The notes: a model not told the origin generated them from the sequence alone. A DNA stretch of 64,000 nt from Phymatolithon calcareum (GCA_977006965.1 OZ345354.1:1984001-2048000), one strand, 5' to 3'. Counted from the stretch's first letter, positions 1 to 10,430 are shown. Numbers and translations: made by a program.

Positions 1-59
1 TTAGCCTGTGAGTGCGCTTGTGTAGGTCCTTAATAATCATTACTTCTTGATATCCGCGG

Positions 60-94
60 TTCTTGCCAGTACTGTTAAGAGCACTGGGCAAGAA
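60..94. repeat. TTAA-centred near-palindrome
   Basis: The two arms read TTCTTGCCAGT and ACTGGGCAAGAA around a core containing TTAAGAGC. The same palindrome type occurs about 19 times in the window, and an identical copy lies at 6186-6220 in the second A block. It is described further in the findings. Confidence 0.75.
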
Positions 95-880
95 GTACCC
101 CTATCCGATTCCGTAACTGCTACATTTGGATACCCATTTAAAAACGGGCATCTCTACCATGAATCTTTACATATTGTGATATATGAACAGCTTTTTAACA
201 AAGGTTATACCAGGAAGCAAAGCGATTTCTTAGTCTTTGTGTCGCGCCATTGGCGCAGTGATTCCACTTGTTTCGCACTACATTATCACAGTACTTTTGC
301 GTACCGTCCCAGGTGATATTATGTTTATTCCAGAACCATAGATGTGCTGCAATCGCAGAAAAACCCGAAGATATTTCACGCTGGCCTGGATGGCCTAGAG
401 GGAAGCTACCACCAGTATTTACATTGCGCGCTAGTACGCATTTAGGACTGCGGATGTAGAGAAAATCAACAAAAGTAAACTCCCGTTCCAAAACCACTTT
501 GACCACCGATGAGAGTCACCGCCGCCCACATTGCGCGTGCAGCCCAACTTGACCGGTACCCTCAATCGTAGGGTGGTGAATAGGTAACCATTCACACCCG
601 CGCAACAGAGAATCCTTCAAGCGCCGCGAAACGTGTGTCTAAGAGCGAGCGACAGGACAGGCGGAGCGCCGTGCAAAACCTGCCGAAGAGAGATGTAGCC
701 CCAGTACAACGACAATTCGCGTTGAGATTTTTGAAGCATCGCAGCTCAGTACTTAATTGATCTTCCACTCTATAAATGGTTTTTTGCATAGGACCTAAAG
801 TGAAGCAAAGTCGACTCATAAGATGGAATTTGCGATTGACATCGACAAAATCCGCAAAGCGCTCTGAAAAGGGATCCTTG

Positions 881-982
881 ATGTCTGGGCCTAAAAAGAA
901 AAAACATCTCCGTGCCGGAGTATCTTCGCGCACCATTGAGCAGTTCCCACATGAAGAAGAGAACATCACTTCCTTCAAGTTG
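881..982 (+). pseudogene. MSG-family N-terminal stub, copy in A1
   Basis: From the ATG at 881 the reading frame gives MSGPKKKKHLRAGVSSRT and about 12 more residues. These match the start of the intact two-exon gene at 62441-63437 (MSGNHKKKHSRTGISSRT). The match ends near 980 and the sequence then runs into a Sel1-like repeat remnant, so this is a fusion or a deletion scar rather than a complete gene. The same stub is at 7007 in the second A copy and, with the ATG changed to ATA, at 26015 on the minus strand. Function of the family is unknown. Confidence 0.6.
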
Positions 983-1720
983 GTTGTACAAGCAGATCTT
1001 CATCGCGCGGTTGAGTTCTACACGGGTGTCATTGACGAGTGGCGGAAATGTTGCAAGACGGCGTGCCCAGCGTGCAGGCACTCCCGATTCGCGCTGCAGA
1101 TTACGTATGCTCCCATTGAAGAGGAGTACAGTTGCTACAATCAAGCTAGGTAGTTTGTTTCAATATGACAGGGAGAGCGTTCCCCTGGACCTGCAGCGCA
1201 CCGAAGAGTCGTATTTTGGTGAAATCAACGAATGTACAGAGGAAAGTACAGTTTACGGCATGGGATATTGTCGAAAAAGAGATGTGCATCTCCTGTGTAT
1301 TAGTGCGTTAATGAGGCTGACAGCCTTGCTTAAAAGCAGTTGAATGAATTTTATTTCCCACCGACGCTATTGAAGAAGGAGAAGACCCTGACGCCATGCT
1401 TCCCTTGCAAATTTGCTACTTTACAGTAACATAGATGTACAAGCTGATCCTGGTCGCGCCTTTGAGCTGTTTAACCCATTGATTGAAAAGCACCGAAATC
1501 TCTATGTTATGATCAGCGTCAGAAACATGTTACGAGATGGTTGAGCGGGAATTGCAGCAGACTCATCTTTTGCCGTTGAGTTTTACACTCGTTCGATCGA
1601 AGAGGGTGGTGTTGTGTGCGGCATGGTGGAACTGTTTCCCTTATCGATATTGATGTCACCTACTGTGGGAAGCACGATATGCTTTGCATCCCAAAATGCA
1701 CTGGATTGCAAAGCGCAAGA
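983..1720 (+). pseudogene. Sel1-like (TPR-type) repeat protein, fragmented
   Basis: Successive pieces in different frames read as Sel1-like repeats: VQADLHRAVEFYTGVIDEW near 985-1040, MLQDGVPSVQALPIRAADY near 1047-1105, VQADPGRAFELFNPLIEKH near 1437-1495, and GIAADSSFAVEFYTRSIEE near 1548-1605. The pattern of a Gly-Val/Ile-x-Ala-Asp turn followed by an (A/F)VE(F/L)(Y/F) helix is the Sel1-like repeat signature, a family of solenoid scaffolds. Frame changes and stops, such as the TGA just before GIAADSS, show that the gene is dead. It may be part of a host gene carried by the repeat. An almost identical copy lies at about 7109-7846. Confidence 0.55.
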
Positions 1721-2080
1721 GTTGTGTCGATGTGATACTCTCATAGATTATTTCTCTTCTGTTGTTCAGGAATTTGGGCTTCATTGTCTTCCTCCTCGTC
1801 CGCCACACTGTTCTTCGAACAAGATTCCTCCGTACCTATTTTGCAAGGCAAGAACAATAGGAATTAGAGTTCTATTTAGCCTCCCGTTGCGTAGCTAGCC
1901 ATATTTACAATAAACTGTAATACCTCGACTATACGCACGGGAAATTTGAAACAAACGAGGCTGTCGTAACTGTTAAACAGCATAAATATATTTGCGGATA
2001 TGCAATCCGAAAATTACGCCTAAACTTGGCTAATATTAAGTACAATTAAATTATGCCAAAAATCAAATTAAAATAATTTT

Positions 2081-2120
2081 AAAACTAAAGTTATGGTACT
2101 GCGCGAGCGAGCGAGCCCAC
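2081..2120 (+). repeat. Conserved ~40-bp GCGAGC-rich block-edge motif
   Basis: The motif begins AAAACTAAAGTTATGGTACT and ends in iterated GCGAGC followed by CCCAC. Here the inverse CCATAACTTTAG follows at about 2125, which forms a hairpin with the motif's CTAAAGTTATGG. Other copies lie at 8207-8246, 15443-15482, and inverted at 18609-18648 and 50219-50258. Each copy sits at the edge of a repeat block. Confidence 0.85.
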
Positions 2121-2600
2121 AATTCCATAACTTTAGTTATGGTATTAGCGGAGATGTTGAGTTATGACACCCATGTTTCTAAAAATTTAATTGGACGAGA
2201 TTATGGAAATGATTGGACCACATTCATCGAGTCAGCGATTTCATTGGGCGAGATTTCAAAATGATTGGACCACATTCATCGTGTTCTGTGATTTCATTGG
2301 ACGAGACGGTCCAAATGATTGGACCACATTCATAGCGTTCTGTGATTTCATTGGTCCTCTCAGAGATTAAAATTTGCAGATTTTGCAATTTAAAAAAATT
2401 GACAATTTTACGTTTTTGCCAATATTTTCGCTATTGAAAAGTTGGACGTTTCAGAAATTCTGATGATTCCCGCCTTCTTTGAGACTTTCGAAGAGGCGTT
2501 TTGAAGCGCCTCCCTTACTTAAATTCTCAAAAATCCTCCAGATTTCGCATATTGAAATCATTTTCCACTCCACGAGTACCACTGGCTCCCCGTTTCCTGT
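2121..2600 (+). repeat. Repeat S, minisatellite-bearing (inverted copy at 49441-50218)
   Basis: About three imperfect ~60-bp units (2195-2365) share GATTGGACCACATTCATCG and TGATTTCATTGG. They are followed by an A/T-rich stretch and a hairpin-forming GAGGCG...CGCCTC at about 2494-2515. The whole section matches the reverse complement of roughly 49730-50220, and a decayed version is at 8247-8480. No gene is apparent. Confidence 0.8.
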
Positions 2601-2850
2601 ATCCCTTGGACACGATTGCTTCGTGGCCTGCCGATGTTCTTTAGAGCAGTGGCAGGAGGTACCGCTACATGCTTTGTTCTAATTTCGTAACTACTATGTC
2701 ATAGAATTATCAGCATGCACCATCTCTGACTATGTCGTTCATATCACCCATTCTTGTTTCCGCTCGAACACTCCCTAATCTCACTCTGAATATTCACTTG
2801 AACCTTAACCATCATTGAATATTTTCAGATCTACCAACATTAACCACAAC
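2601..2850 (-). repeat. Repeat F, copy 1, with palindrome at 2627-2656
   Basis: The sequence matches, in reverse complement, the F blocks at 23440-23720, 35815-36110 and 38660-38930. It contains a near-palindrome centred on TTCTTTAGAGCA with CCTGCC and GGCAGG arms. Nothing coding is recognised. Confidence 0.7.
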
Positions 2851-3008
2851 TATGTACTCGCGCATTAAAGGACCTGTACAAGCACTCTTTACATACACGA
2901 TACACATTCTCGATTTCCTTGTCACCATCAGCATCTTCTACACTTCCTAATATCACGTCCGATGTGCCCCAAGATTCGACAGCGGTAACAGTCTTTGGCA
3001 TTAAGAAG
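2850..3008 (-). pseudogene. Short repeat-borne coding fragment ('VTAVE' fragment), copy 1
   Basis: Reading the minus strand from about 3001, MPKTVTAVESWGTSDVILGS is followed by a short acidic stretch and then IENVYRVCKECLYRSFN. Related peptides occur at 36205-36357 (VVELSGTPDVLLGSIED...IENVYRACEE) and 38515-38650 (VTAVELDVIIGTVEDGDNAI...NVYHVCEEC). Conservation of this one frame in three copies suggests an old exon or small ORF. The family is not recognised. Confidence 0.45.
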
Positions 3009-3229
3009 CGACAGCTTCCACCTCGTGGCTATTGTGTGACTCTTCAGCCACCAATCAAAACTGAAATGAGGCTCTGGTCCCGCATGATCTCCGCACCGTG
3101 CTGAATAGATTGCCAGCACACGATCCCACGGTGCACGATAAGATTGTGGAGCTCGGTGAGTTGTAACAGAGACAATAAATGAATGCTTTATTGAAAAACA
3201 ATTAACTTTTGGGTGCACTGGCGATGCGC

Positions 3230-3990
3230 TTTGTGAGACCGGAGCTTCAATTTTGACTCGCGTTTCCGCAAACGGGTCAATAAATGTTAGTCTTCTTGAA
3301 TGTGGCAACGAGTCAAGCCGTATTTCTCACGGACGAATCTATTTAGTTTCCCTTGCGCGCAATTACTCTCTCCAAGGTTTCGGAACCGGCTCTTACTCAG
3401 ATATGAACAAATTTGGTTCCTTCTCCCGCTCCGAAGCAATGCACTAACAACAGAAATTTCAGCATCCGGAAGTCATAGTATCTGTTCATATTAGGTGCGC
3501 GCTGAATGTTGAACATGGTGTCGGCTGTAATATCCTTGAGAGGATGATCATTTGTCCAGGTCACGGGCATTCCATACCCTGCCCCTAACGCCCAGTAATT
3601 CTTGTTGGTATCAGCACGTTAAAATGCGACTTGCAGTCGTGCCGCATTCTCAGATGTATGCAGTGGAACGAACATCACGTCGCTTGCACATCTGTCATGT
3701 CAGTGTACAGAAAAGACCTCCATGGGACCGCCATTTGGTCCTGAATGTGCGGCCCGCTACTCAACCACCATGTACCTTAATTCGCGCGCCGTTCGATCGG
3801 GTTTCGTGCGGTGCACGAGCAATCCTGCTGGTTTGTCCACTACTACATAATGCTCGGTGTGCAATAATATTGAAATTCCAGTGCCAATTCGTGGAACCTG
3901 CGGAAGCGCGCGCGGGCAGGGACGGAGCGAGGAAATAATACCAGTACTGCTGGTTCGCTGGTTGATGCTGCTTAGATTCAATGCCGTTTT
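3230..3990 (-). pseudogene. RluA/TruC-type tRNA pseudouridine synthase, pseudogene copy T1
   Basis: Near 3890-3800 the minus strand reads ISILLHTEHYVVVDKPAGLL and then VHRTKPDR, the N-terminal DKPAGLLVHR hallmark of RluA/TruC enzymes, which isomerise uridine to pseudouridine in RNA. The catalytic motif HRLDxxTSG is destroyed near 3680-3700, where CGA has become TGA and CTT has become CAT. The C-terminal strand RRLTFIDPFAETRVKIEAPV is readable near 3290-3230. Upstream residues (TALNLSSINQRTSSTG) could be an organelle targeting region, which is inference. A possible polyadenylation signal AATAAA lies just past the end (about 3174). Copies T2 and T3 are at 25050-25830 and 37510-38310. Confidence 0.75.
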
Positions 3991-4099
3991 AATTGACAAT
4001 GTGCACAATTGTGGTTTATCGGCAAGAACAGCGGAGTTGTGAAGGAAACCCGAGAGATCGTCATTTGAAAATGGATCGTGAAAGTGGGAGAGTTCAGGC

Positions 4100-4300
4100 G
4101 TTTTCGAACATGGGATTGCGTGGTACTGGTATTGATATTGATGTCAAACTCTTCAGGCTCAGAGCGCCGTGCAATTGGGTATTGACATATGAGCCAATTG
4201 TATTTTCAGCTAGAATAAGTCCATTGTCTGGTCTGATTCGGGTCTTGATTCAGGAAGGCAATTCGTGTTTAAGTACTAGAACATCAATTTGCTTGGCATG
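4100..4300 (-). pseudogene. Repeat-borne coding remnant G upstream of TruC, copy 1
   Basis: The minus strand carries decayed versions of the peptide seen better at 24566-24890 and 37073-37384 (FLNQDLNQTREWTDSG and similar). It lies immediately upstream of the TruC pseudogene in all three copies. Here only the part resembling LPESRPESDQT...IQLAHM remains, with stops. It could be an upstream exon of the same gene or an unrelated fragment. Confidence 0.35.
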
Positions 4301-4560
4301 TTTGGACCCCAGTACAGCATGCCACGGTCTAAGTTCTTAGAGAAGAAAGGGCCTTGTGTCTTACTTCCCAATATTCTTTAGAGCAGTGGCGGGAGGTAAC
4401 GCTACATGCACTATTCACTATGTCATAGAATTGTCCGCATCGGTACTCTTTCAATAATTCTGCAGGTTGCTGGCATTTTAAGAAACTGCATCTGAAAAAC
4501 TGAAGGACAGTCTGACATAAGTCTGTTGTTCCTGTTTTTCTCGAAATCACTAATCATGTC
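4301..4560. repeat. Junction of E remnant and F, with palindrome and hairpin
   Basis: About 75 bp at 4271-4345 match the start of block E in inverted form. A palindrome at 4366-4394 (TCCCAATATTCTTTAGAGCA and GTGGCGGGA) separates it from F-type sequence. A hairpin at about 4512-4541 (ACAGTC...GACTGT type) resembles those at 8569-8600 and 23345-23375. No gene is apparent. Confidence 0.55.
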
Positions 4561-5890
4561 TGTTCGGCTGCCAAACAGCGGGGAAGGAGTTTCTGGAGAT
4601 ATCCTCGCACATTGAACCTAGCAAAAATGTTCACACGGCAAGACCAAATTTTTCAAATCAGAAAAGGAACGACTGAAATTAATTGACCACCAAATGGAGC
4701 GCCTTGTTGACCCCCTGCGTCTGGCCAGTCCTAACAAGAGGTCCTCTTCTATGTATGACACATATAAAACTGAACTCCGACTTCATATTGATAGCTTCTA
4801 GCAATACTCAATCCAGCATGCTGGAGCAACAGCTGCGCCAACTCCGCCTACTGTAGTAGATGCCAACTGCCGTGCTATTTCCCGCAGTCGCACTGCAGTG
4901 CCCCCTGGTGCCTCAAAAGATCCCGCCCACCTCAGCGCCAAGAGTTATTTGTGTCGCTCCGTCTCTGAAGTTTGCCGCAGTCAGCTTTTAATGTCTCTCC
5001 CCTCGCTTGTGGAGGCATTTGACCCCCTGGCCCGCACCGTCTTGCCATACCCGCGCTCACTATCTGGTGATTTCGGAAGCGAATTAAGCCCTCATTTCAA
5101 TGCGCGCGCCTTCGTGGCCTCAGCAACGTGCTTCTAGAATCAACAGGACTTTTTTGACTGCTTTTCTCATTTTTCTGATTTGTCCGACTTAGCTCGCGTC
5201 CTTCGACTTTCGCAAAATAAAAACATATGTTGACAAAATCTTATCTCTTTCATCCACTTCTGAAACGTTATACAAGGTATTTATAGTGCGAGGTGGAAGT
5301 CGAAAATATTATACTTCACTTTTTAACGTAGAAAGAACGTCGAATGAGAGCTGCATGCTAAGAATTATAACGCCCGACAATCAGCAGACGGTTTGCTCCA
5401 ACGTTTTGTACCTACAAACTGCAAACGCCGCTGTCTGTCCTTGCGACTCCGGCAACGCAGCGATTTCTGCGACGAAGGGATGACGCTAATAGCTGTTAGC
5501 TCGTCAACACACCGCGTAGAGTGTAATACGTTGGAGATCAGCCACGAGGGTGGAAAGACGATATATTTGCCAGAATGCGCCGCTAAAGCATAAATTTCAA
5601 GGGGCACAGCGCGGTGGTCAGGCGGACGAAGTAGTTCGGGAAAAGCGGTGTCGAGGTATCCATCGCCAGCGCGGTGGGGCAGAACAGCGTGAAAGCGTAC
5701 GATTCAATAGAGTGCGGCGAGGGCGGCGTTGCGGCATCATCTCCAGCGGCGTGAGACAGAGCGGCATGGGGCAGCGGCGTGTTGTGCTTTCCACGTGCCA
5801 TACCGTCATTCAGACTTATGGTTGGGACCAGGATGGGTCAGTAGGCCCTCGGCGACGACAAGACGCTGCCATTTGGTGGATAATTAAGGT
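4560..5890 (-). repeat. Repeat block D, copy 1
   Basis: The reverse complement of this block recurs at 19561-20925, 21981-23350 and, truncated, at 27111-28022. Sequence identity by eye is about 75-85 percent. The 5590-5890 part is GC-rich and open in several frames in all copies. Two frames give arginine-rich or Pro/Ala-rich peptides, and I cannot say whether either is real. Confidence 0.8.
4715..5230 (+). pseudogene. Repeat-D-borne ORF of unknown function, copy 1
   Basis: Pieces read VLTRGPLLCMTHIKLNSDF, SSNTQSSMLEQQLRQLRLL, a serine-rich middle, and end SHFSDLSDLARVLRLSQNKN-IC followed by a stop. The same peptide with the same C-terminal stop is found in the three other D copies. Two in-frame stops near 4855 and a frame change near 5140 break it here. 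No known domain is recognised. It may be the decayed product of the mobile unit itself. Confidence 0.4.
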
Positions 5891-6126
5891 TTAATAAACT
5901 GTCCAGCCGAAAAATATAGTAACTTCAGGTTCTTCCAAGGCGAAACGTTGAAAATATTTGAAAGAACTCCGGTAAGCATTTTTTTGTAATGAATAATGAC
6001 AGCCGAGCATTGGAAACTTCACAGCTGACAATATTTCACTTGTTTCTACACATTTTCTTGAAAATGGATACTGTCCCGTGGGTGCAAAATATATAATTAA
6101 ATTTTTCATCCAGAATGAGCATTGTT
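5891..6126 (-). repeat. Repeat block B, copy 1 (related to MULE terminal repeat)
   Basis: This block aligns with the inner part of the long terminal inverted repeat at 16895-17185, sharing for example GACAGCCGAGCATTGGAAAC and the ATCCAG...ATGAGCATTGTTT end. Other copies are at 21721-21980 and 26839-27110. It lies between A and D in three loci, so it is part of the composite unit. Confidence 0.75.
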
Positions 6127-7006
6127 TTAGCCTGTGAGTGCGCTTGTGTAGGTCCTTAATAATCATTACTTCTTGATATCCGCGGTTCTTGCCAGTACTG
6201 TTAAGAGCACTGGGCAAGAAGTACCCCTATCCGATTCCGTAACTGCTACATTTGGATACCCATTTAAAAACGGGCATCTCTACCATGAATCTTTACATAT
6301 TGTGATATATGAACAGCTTTTTAACAAAGGTTATACCAGGAAGCAAAGCGATTTCTTAGTCTTTGTGTCGCGCCATTGGCGCAGTGATTCCACTTGTTTC
6401 GCACTACATTATCACAGTACTCTTGCGTACCGTCCCAGGTGATATTATGTTTATTCCAGAACCATAGATGTGCTGCAATCGCAGAAAAACCCGAAGATAT
6501 TTCACGCTGGCCTGGATGGCCTAGAGGGAAGCTACCACCAGTATTTACATTGCGCGCTAGTACGCATTTAGGACTGCGGATGTAGAGAAAATCAACAAAA
6601 GTAAACTCCCGTTCCAAAACCACTTTGACCACCGATGAGAGTCACCGCCGCCCACATTGCGCGAGCAGCCCAACTTGACCGGTACCCTCAATCGTGGGGT
6701 GGTGAATAGGTAACCATTCACACCCGCGCAACAGAGAATCCTTCAAGCGCCGCGAAACGTGTGTCTAAGAGCGAGCGACAGGACAGGCGGAGCGCCGTGC
6801 AAAACCTGCCGAAGAGAGATGTAGCCCCAGTACAACGACAATTCGCGTTGAGATTTTTGAAGCATCGCAGCTCAGTACTTAATTGATCTTCCACTCTATA
6901 AATGGTTTTTTGCATAGGACCTAAAGTGAAGCAAAGTCGACTCATAAGATGGAATTTGCGATTGACATCGACAAAATCCGCAAAGCGCTCTGAAAAGGGA
7001 TCCTTG

Positions 7007-7846
7007 ATGTCTGAGCCTAAAAAGAAAAAACATCTCCGTGCCGGAGTATCTTCGCGCACCATTGAGCAGTTCCCACATGAAGAAGAGAACATCACTTCCT
7101 TCAAGTTGGTTGTACCAGCAGATCTTCATCGCGCGGTTGAGTTCTACACGGGTGTCATTGACGAGTGGCGGAAATGTTGCAAGACGGCGTGCCCAGCGTG
7201 CAGGCACTCCCGATTCGCGCTGCAGATTACGTATGCTCTCATTGAAGAGGAGTACAGTTGCTACAATCAAGCTAGGTAGTTTGTTTCAATATGACAGGGA
7301 GAGCGTTCCCCTGGACCTGCAGCGCACCGAAGAGTCGTACTTTGGTGAAATCAACGAATGTACAGAGGAAAGTACAGTTTACGGCATGGGATATTGTCGA
7401 AAAAGAGATGTGCATCTCCTGTGTGTTAGTGCTTTAATGAGGCTGACAGCCTTGCTTAAAAGCAGTTGAATGAATTTTATTTCCCACCTACGCTATTGAA
7501 GAAGGAGAAGACCCTGACGCCATGCTTCCCTTGGAAATTTGCTACTTTACAGTAACATAGATGTACAAGCTGATCCTGGTCGCGCCTTTGAGCTGTTTAA
7601 CCCCTTGATTGAAAAGCAACGAAATCTCTATGTTATGATCAGCGTCAGAAACATGTTACGAGATGGTTGAGCGGGAATTGCAGCAGACTCATCTTTTGCC
7701 GTTCAGTTTTACACTCGTTCGATCGAAGAGGGTGGTGTTGTGTGCGGCATGGTGGAACTGTTTCCCTTCTCGATATTGATGTCACCTACTGTGGGAAGCA
7801 CGATATGCTTTGCATCCCAAAATGCACTGGATTGCAAAGCGCAAGA
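7007..7846 (+). pseudogene. MSG stub fused to Sel1-like repeat pseudogene, copy 2
   Basis: The layout is the same as at 881-1720. The MSG-family start (MSEPKKKKHLRAGVSSRT) is followed by Sel1-like repeat pieces VPADLHRAVEFYTGVIDEW near 7110, VQADPGRAFELFNPLIEK near 7563 and GIAADSSFAVQFYTRSIEE near 7674. The stops and frame changes of copy 1 are shared. The two copies were therefore already broken before they were duplicated. Confidence 0.55.
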
Positions 7847-8206
7847 GTTGTGTCGATGTGATACTCTCATAGATTATTTCTCTTCTGTTGTTCAGGAATT
7901 TGGGCTTCATTGTCTTCCTCCTCGTCCGCCACACTGTTCTTCGAACAAGATTCCTCCGTACCTATTTTGCAAGGCAAGAACAATAGGAATTAGAGTTCTA
8001 TTTAGCCTCCCGTTGCGTAGCTAGCCATATTTACAATAAACTGTAATACCTCGACTATACGCACGGGAAATTTGAAACAAACGAGGCTGTCGTAACTGTT
8101 AAACAGCATAAATATATTTGCGGATATGCAATCCGAAAATTACGCCTAAACTTGGCTAATATTAAGTACAATTAAATTATGCCAAAAATCAAATTAAAAT
8201 AATTTT

Positions 8207-8246
8207 AAAACTAAAGTTATGGTACTGCGCGAGCGAGCGAGCCCAC
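8207..8246 (+). repeat. Conserved ~40-bp GCGAGC-rich block-edge motif
   Basis: Identical to 2081-2120. Downstream the sequence changes from that of copy 1, which makes this base a true block edge. Confidence 0.85.
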
Positions 8247-8568
8247 CAATATGGTATTATACAGAGATGAGGAGATTATGATACCCTCTAATTGACTAAT
8301 TTGATTGGACGAGAGAGTCGAAATCCTGTGATTTGATTGGACTTTTCTCTGTGATTTCATTGGACGACTCAGAGATTAAAATTTGTAGATTTTGTAACTT
8401 AAAATAATTGAAAAATCAGAGATTAAATTTTCAAGATTTTTTAAAAAAATTTTAAAACAAAATATCTTCTCAATATTTCATTAAAAGTTCGTTTTGTCAG
8501 TTTTTCCCATGTGTCTTTCACGAATTCTGCAGGATGATGTCGTTTTGTAGAATCTATATTTTTAAAAT
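8247..8568. repeat. Decayed repeat S remnant
   Basis: Scattered matches to repeat S remain (GTGATTTCATTGGACGA, CAGAGATTAAAATTTG), with most minisatellite units missing. The rest is A/T-rich without recognisable genes. Confidence 0.5.
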
Positions 8569-8600
8569 TCACGGACAGACCTATGTAAGTCTGTCCGTGA
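8569..8600. repeat. Perfect 12-bp stem hairpin
   Basis: TCACGGACAGAC pairs with GTCTGTCCGTGA across the 8-nt loop CTATGTAA. Weaker versions with the same GACAGAC...GTCTGTC arms occur at about 4512-4541 and 23345-23375. It might be a transposon end or a terminator-like hairpin, and the sequence does not decide. Confidence 0.7.
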
Positions 8601-8779
8601 TCTCCAAGCCAATAACAACGTCCTCAATATGGATGTGCGGCATGGACGTGTTATGAAGGCGTAGTGGCGAAGTTTCATATATAAATCTGGGGGGTACACT
8701 TGAGGCGCGAAAAAGAAGATTTAACTCTACATCAATATTCCTGCGGGACCAGTCTGAGTATAACACAAACTGAAGTCTT

Positions 8780-9330
8780 GAGGATGTGGGTGGCTGGAGT
8801 TAAGAGATCCCTGTTGGCGTGCACAAAGGTGAAGGTTTTGAGACTCCATACGTCAGTTCTGTTGGTGGTGTTTGGGCAAGACACTGCACCGGAGCTACAG
8901 GCTTCTGGGCTAGGAGCATCCACTGATGTCGTAGTGCAGTTGAGAGGACAGCACCTAAAAGTTGCACGTGGACAAGCAAATAGACCGCACTTCGAGGAGT
9001 AATGCAGGACACACAATCTTCCGTGGTGGGAAAGTTGGAATAAATCTTAATGGGACGGACAGCGGAGCAAAGAAGTCATTGAATGGAAATAGACATACCC
9101 AGGCTGTGTCGGTCGTAGTCGCCATTTCACATAAGCTCGGATCAAGGACATGCATGGAGTTAAAGCACTATGAAAGTTTCGTGTAAGATCGCAATGTGTC
9201 GTGGAAATACTCATGATGAGAGACATGTGCAACTGGGATCTACGGTGGTACTGGCTTGGACACATTCTTAGAATGCACGAGCGCCGCCTGGTCCGATATC
9301 GGCGTTCTTCAAGACCGTGTGGTAGGTCGG
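8780..9330 (+). pseudogene. Possible LINE reverse transcriptase C-terminal remnant
   Basis: At about 9250-9300 the plus strand reads WYWLGHILRMHERRLVRYRR, which resembles the R-x-x-WLGHVLRM segment found after the reverse transcriptase domain of many non-LTR retrotransposons. Upstream, at about 8820-8880, TKVKVLRLHTSVLLVVFGQ recalls the preceding RT-thumb segment. Several stops and frame changes separate them, and no YADD box is visible. The call rests on short motifs only. Confidence 0.35.
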
Positions 9331-9599
9331 GTGATAGTTCTTTGGAGCCATTGTTCCTTCTCAGGACCTCGAACTCGTGTGGTTTTTCGACAGGACCGTC
9401 AGCGCACAATGAAATTGATGGGAAAACAAATTCCACCACTTGCGCACGTGCGAAAGTGATGATTTCGTGCTTCCGTGCTATGGACCCGGACACGAGATTA
9501 AATACCAAGTTGATTCGATCACCCTTGCATGTGTTTGGCGCCGCGGTCGCGTCGATTAGTTTGCATTATATGCGGCTAAGCTGCAGGAGGCTATAGTAA

Positions 9600-10430
9600 A
9601 AACTCTCGTGATACGCCTTAAATTTCTGCTACCCAGATCCATCACATCACTGTAGCGCATCCAAAAAATTTTGAGAAATATTTTCTTCCTGCTTCGCACT
9701 AGAACTGCAGCAGGTGTCAATTCTGAGTTCATGAACCGACAGTTCCAAGGCACCGCTGAATGAAGAAAACTAACTCCGGTCGGAACTGCATTATGAAGAC
9801 CTCTGAAACTATAAAAAAGAAGTTCTGAAACTGCTGTTGAAAAAGTATTTCCCAAAAACTCTGTTGATAAAGTTTGAAAACTTTACATTTTTAGATCCTG
9901 GCCAATTTTTGCGCCCCCAGTGTAGTACGCTTTGTCAGAATTCAGTTTAAACACATATATGTTAATTCTCACTGTACCACGCTGATTTTTGAAATTACGA
10001 AGCTTGTTTCGTAAGCAGAGACGAAATGATTACGTGCTGCGTTTTGTGGGATCCTCAGCTCTTTTCACGTTTTTTACCCTAAAAATCTAACTCTGGCACT
10101 GGCTCCAGCTTTCCAATGGCAAATTCAGTTTTCGTTTGCCTTCAAAAGTAAACTTTGGGGAAGTTCATTGGGGCTTGTACAAAAGTGAGATCTATGTTTA
10201 TTTGAGGCCTCTCTATCGCGCATCTATTCACTGCACAAGAGTCTATAGAATCGCTCCCTCTTCCAATGGCCGCTGTCGACCTTCGCATGTTTCTGTCTCT
10301 CCGTGCTATCCACTTCGATTTTTCTTTGCCAGAATAGGCGTCCGCTCCTTGGACCTCTTTGGGATCTCTGGAGGAAATAAAAATATCCGTAATGAGTTCA
10401 GAAACAATACCCTTTGTAACACGGCACCCT
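9600..10430. other. No recognisable feature
   Basis: This is mixed-composition sequence with short ORFs on both strands that resemble nothing known and have no repeat partner seen in the window. Confidence 0.5.

Larger units (their letters stand above)
1..2120 (+). repeat. Repeat block A, copy 1 (left end cut by window)
   Basis: This block is repeated at 6127-8246 with a constant offset of 6126 and no net insertion or deletion, and only scattered base changes (for example at 297 and 894). It carries an MSG N-terminal stub, a Sel1-like repeat pseudogene and ends exactly at the GCGAGC-rich motif. Related but diverged copies lie inverted at 18649-19560, 21286-21720, 26060-26838 and 35490-35800. 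The true left end lies outside the window. No TG...CA ends are visible, so an LTR identity is not supported. Confidence 0.9.
6127..8246 (+). repeat. Repeat block A, copy 2
   Basis: This is a near-identical direct copy of 1-2120 with exact 6126-bp spacing throughout. It ends at the same GCGAGC motif, after which the two loci diverge completely. The very high identity implies a recent duplication or gene conversion. Confidence 0.92.

Noticed and set aside
195-506. 103-codon minus-strand ORF in block A (also 6321-6632)
   Set aside because: It is open in the two near-identical copies but broken in the diverged copies at 19000-19400 and 26200-26640.
5583-5894. Arginine-rich or Pro/Ala-rich protein in the GC-rich end of block D
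   Set aside because: Two or three frames are open at once in several copies and none is consistently open in all four, so a specific protein cannot be supported.
1-8246. LTR retrotransposon with 2.12-kb LTRs
   Set aside because: No TG/CA termini, primer-binding site, polypurine tract, gag or reverse transcriptase are visible between the repeats.
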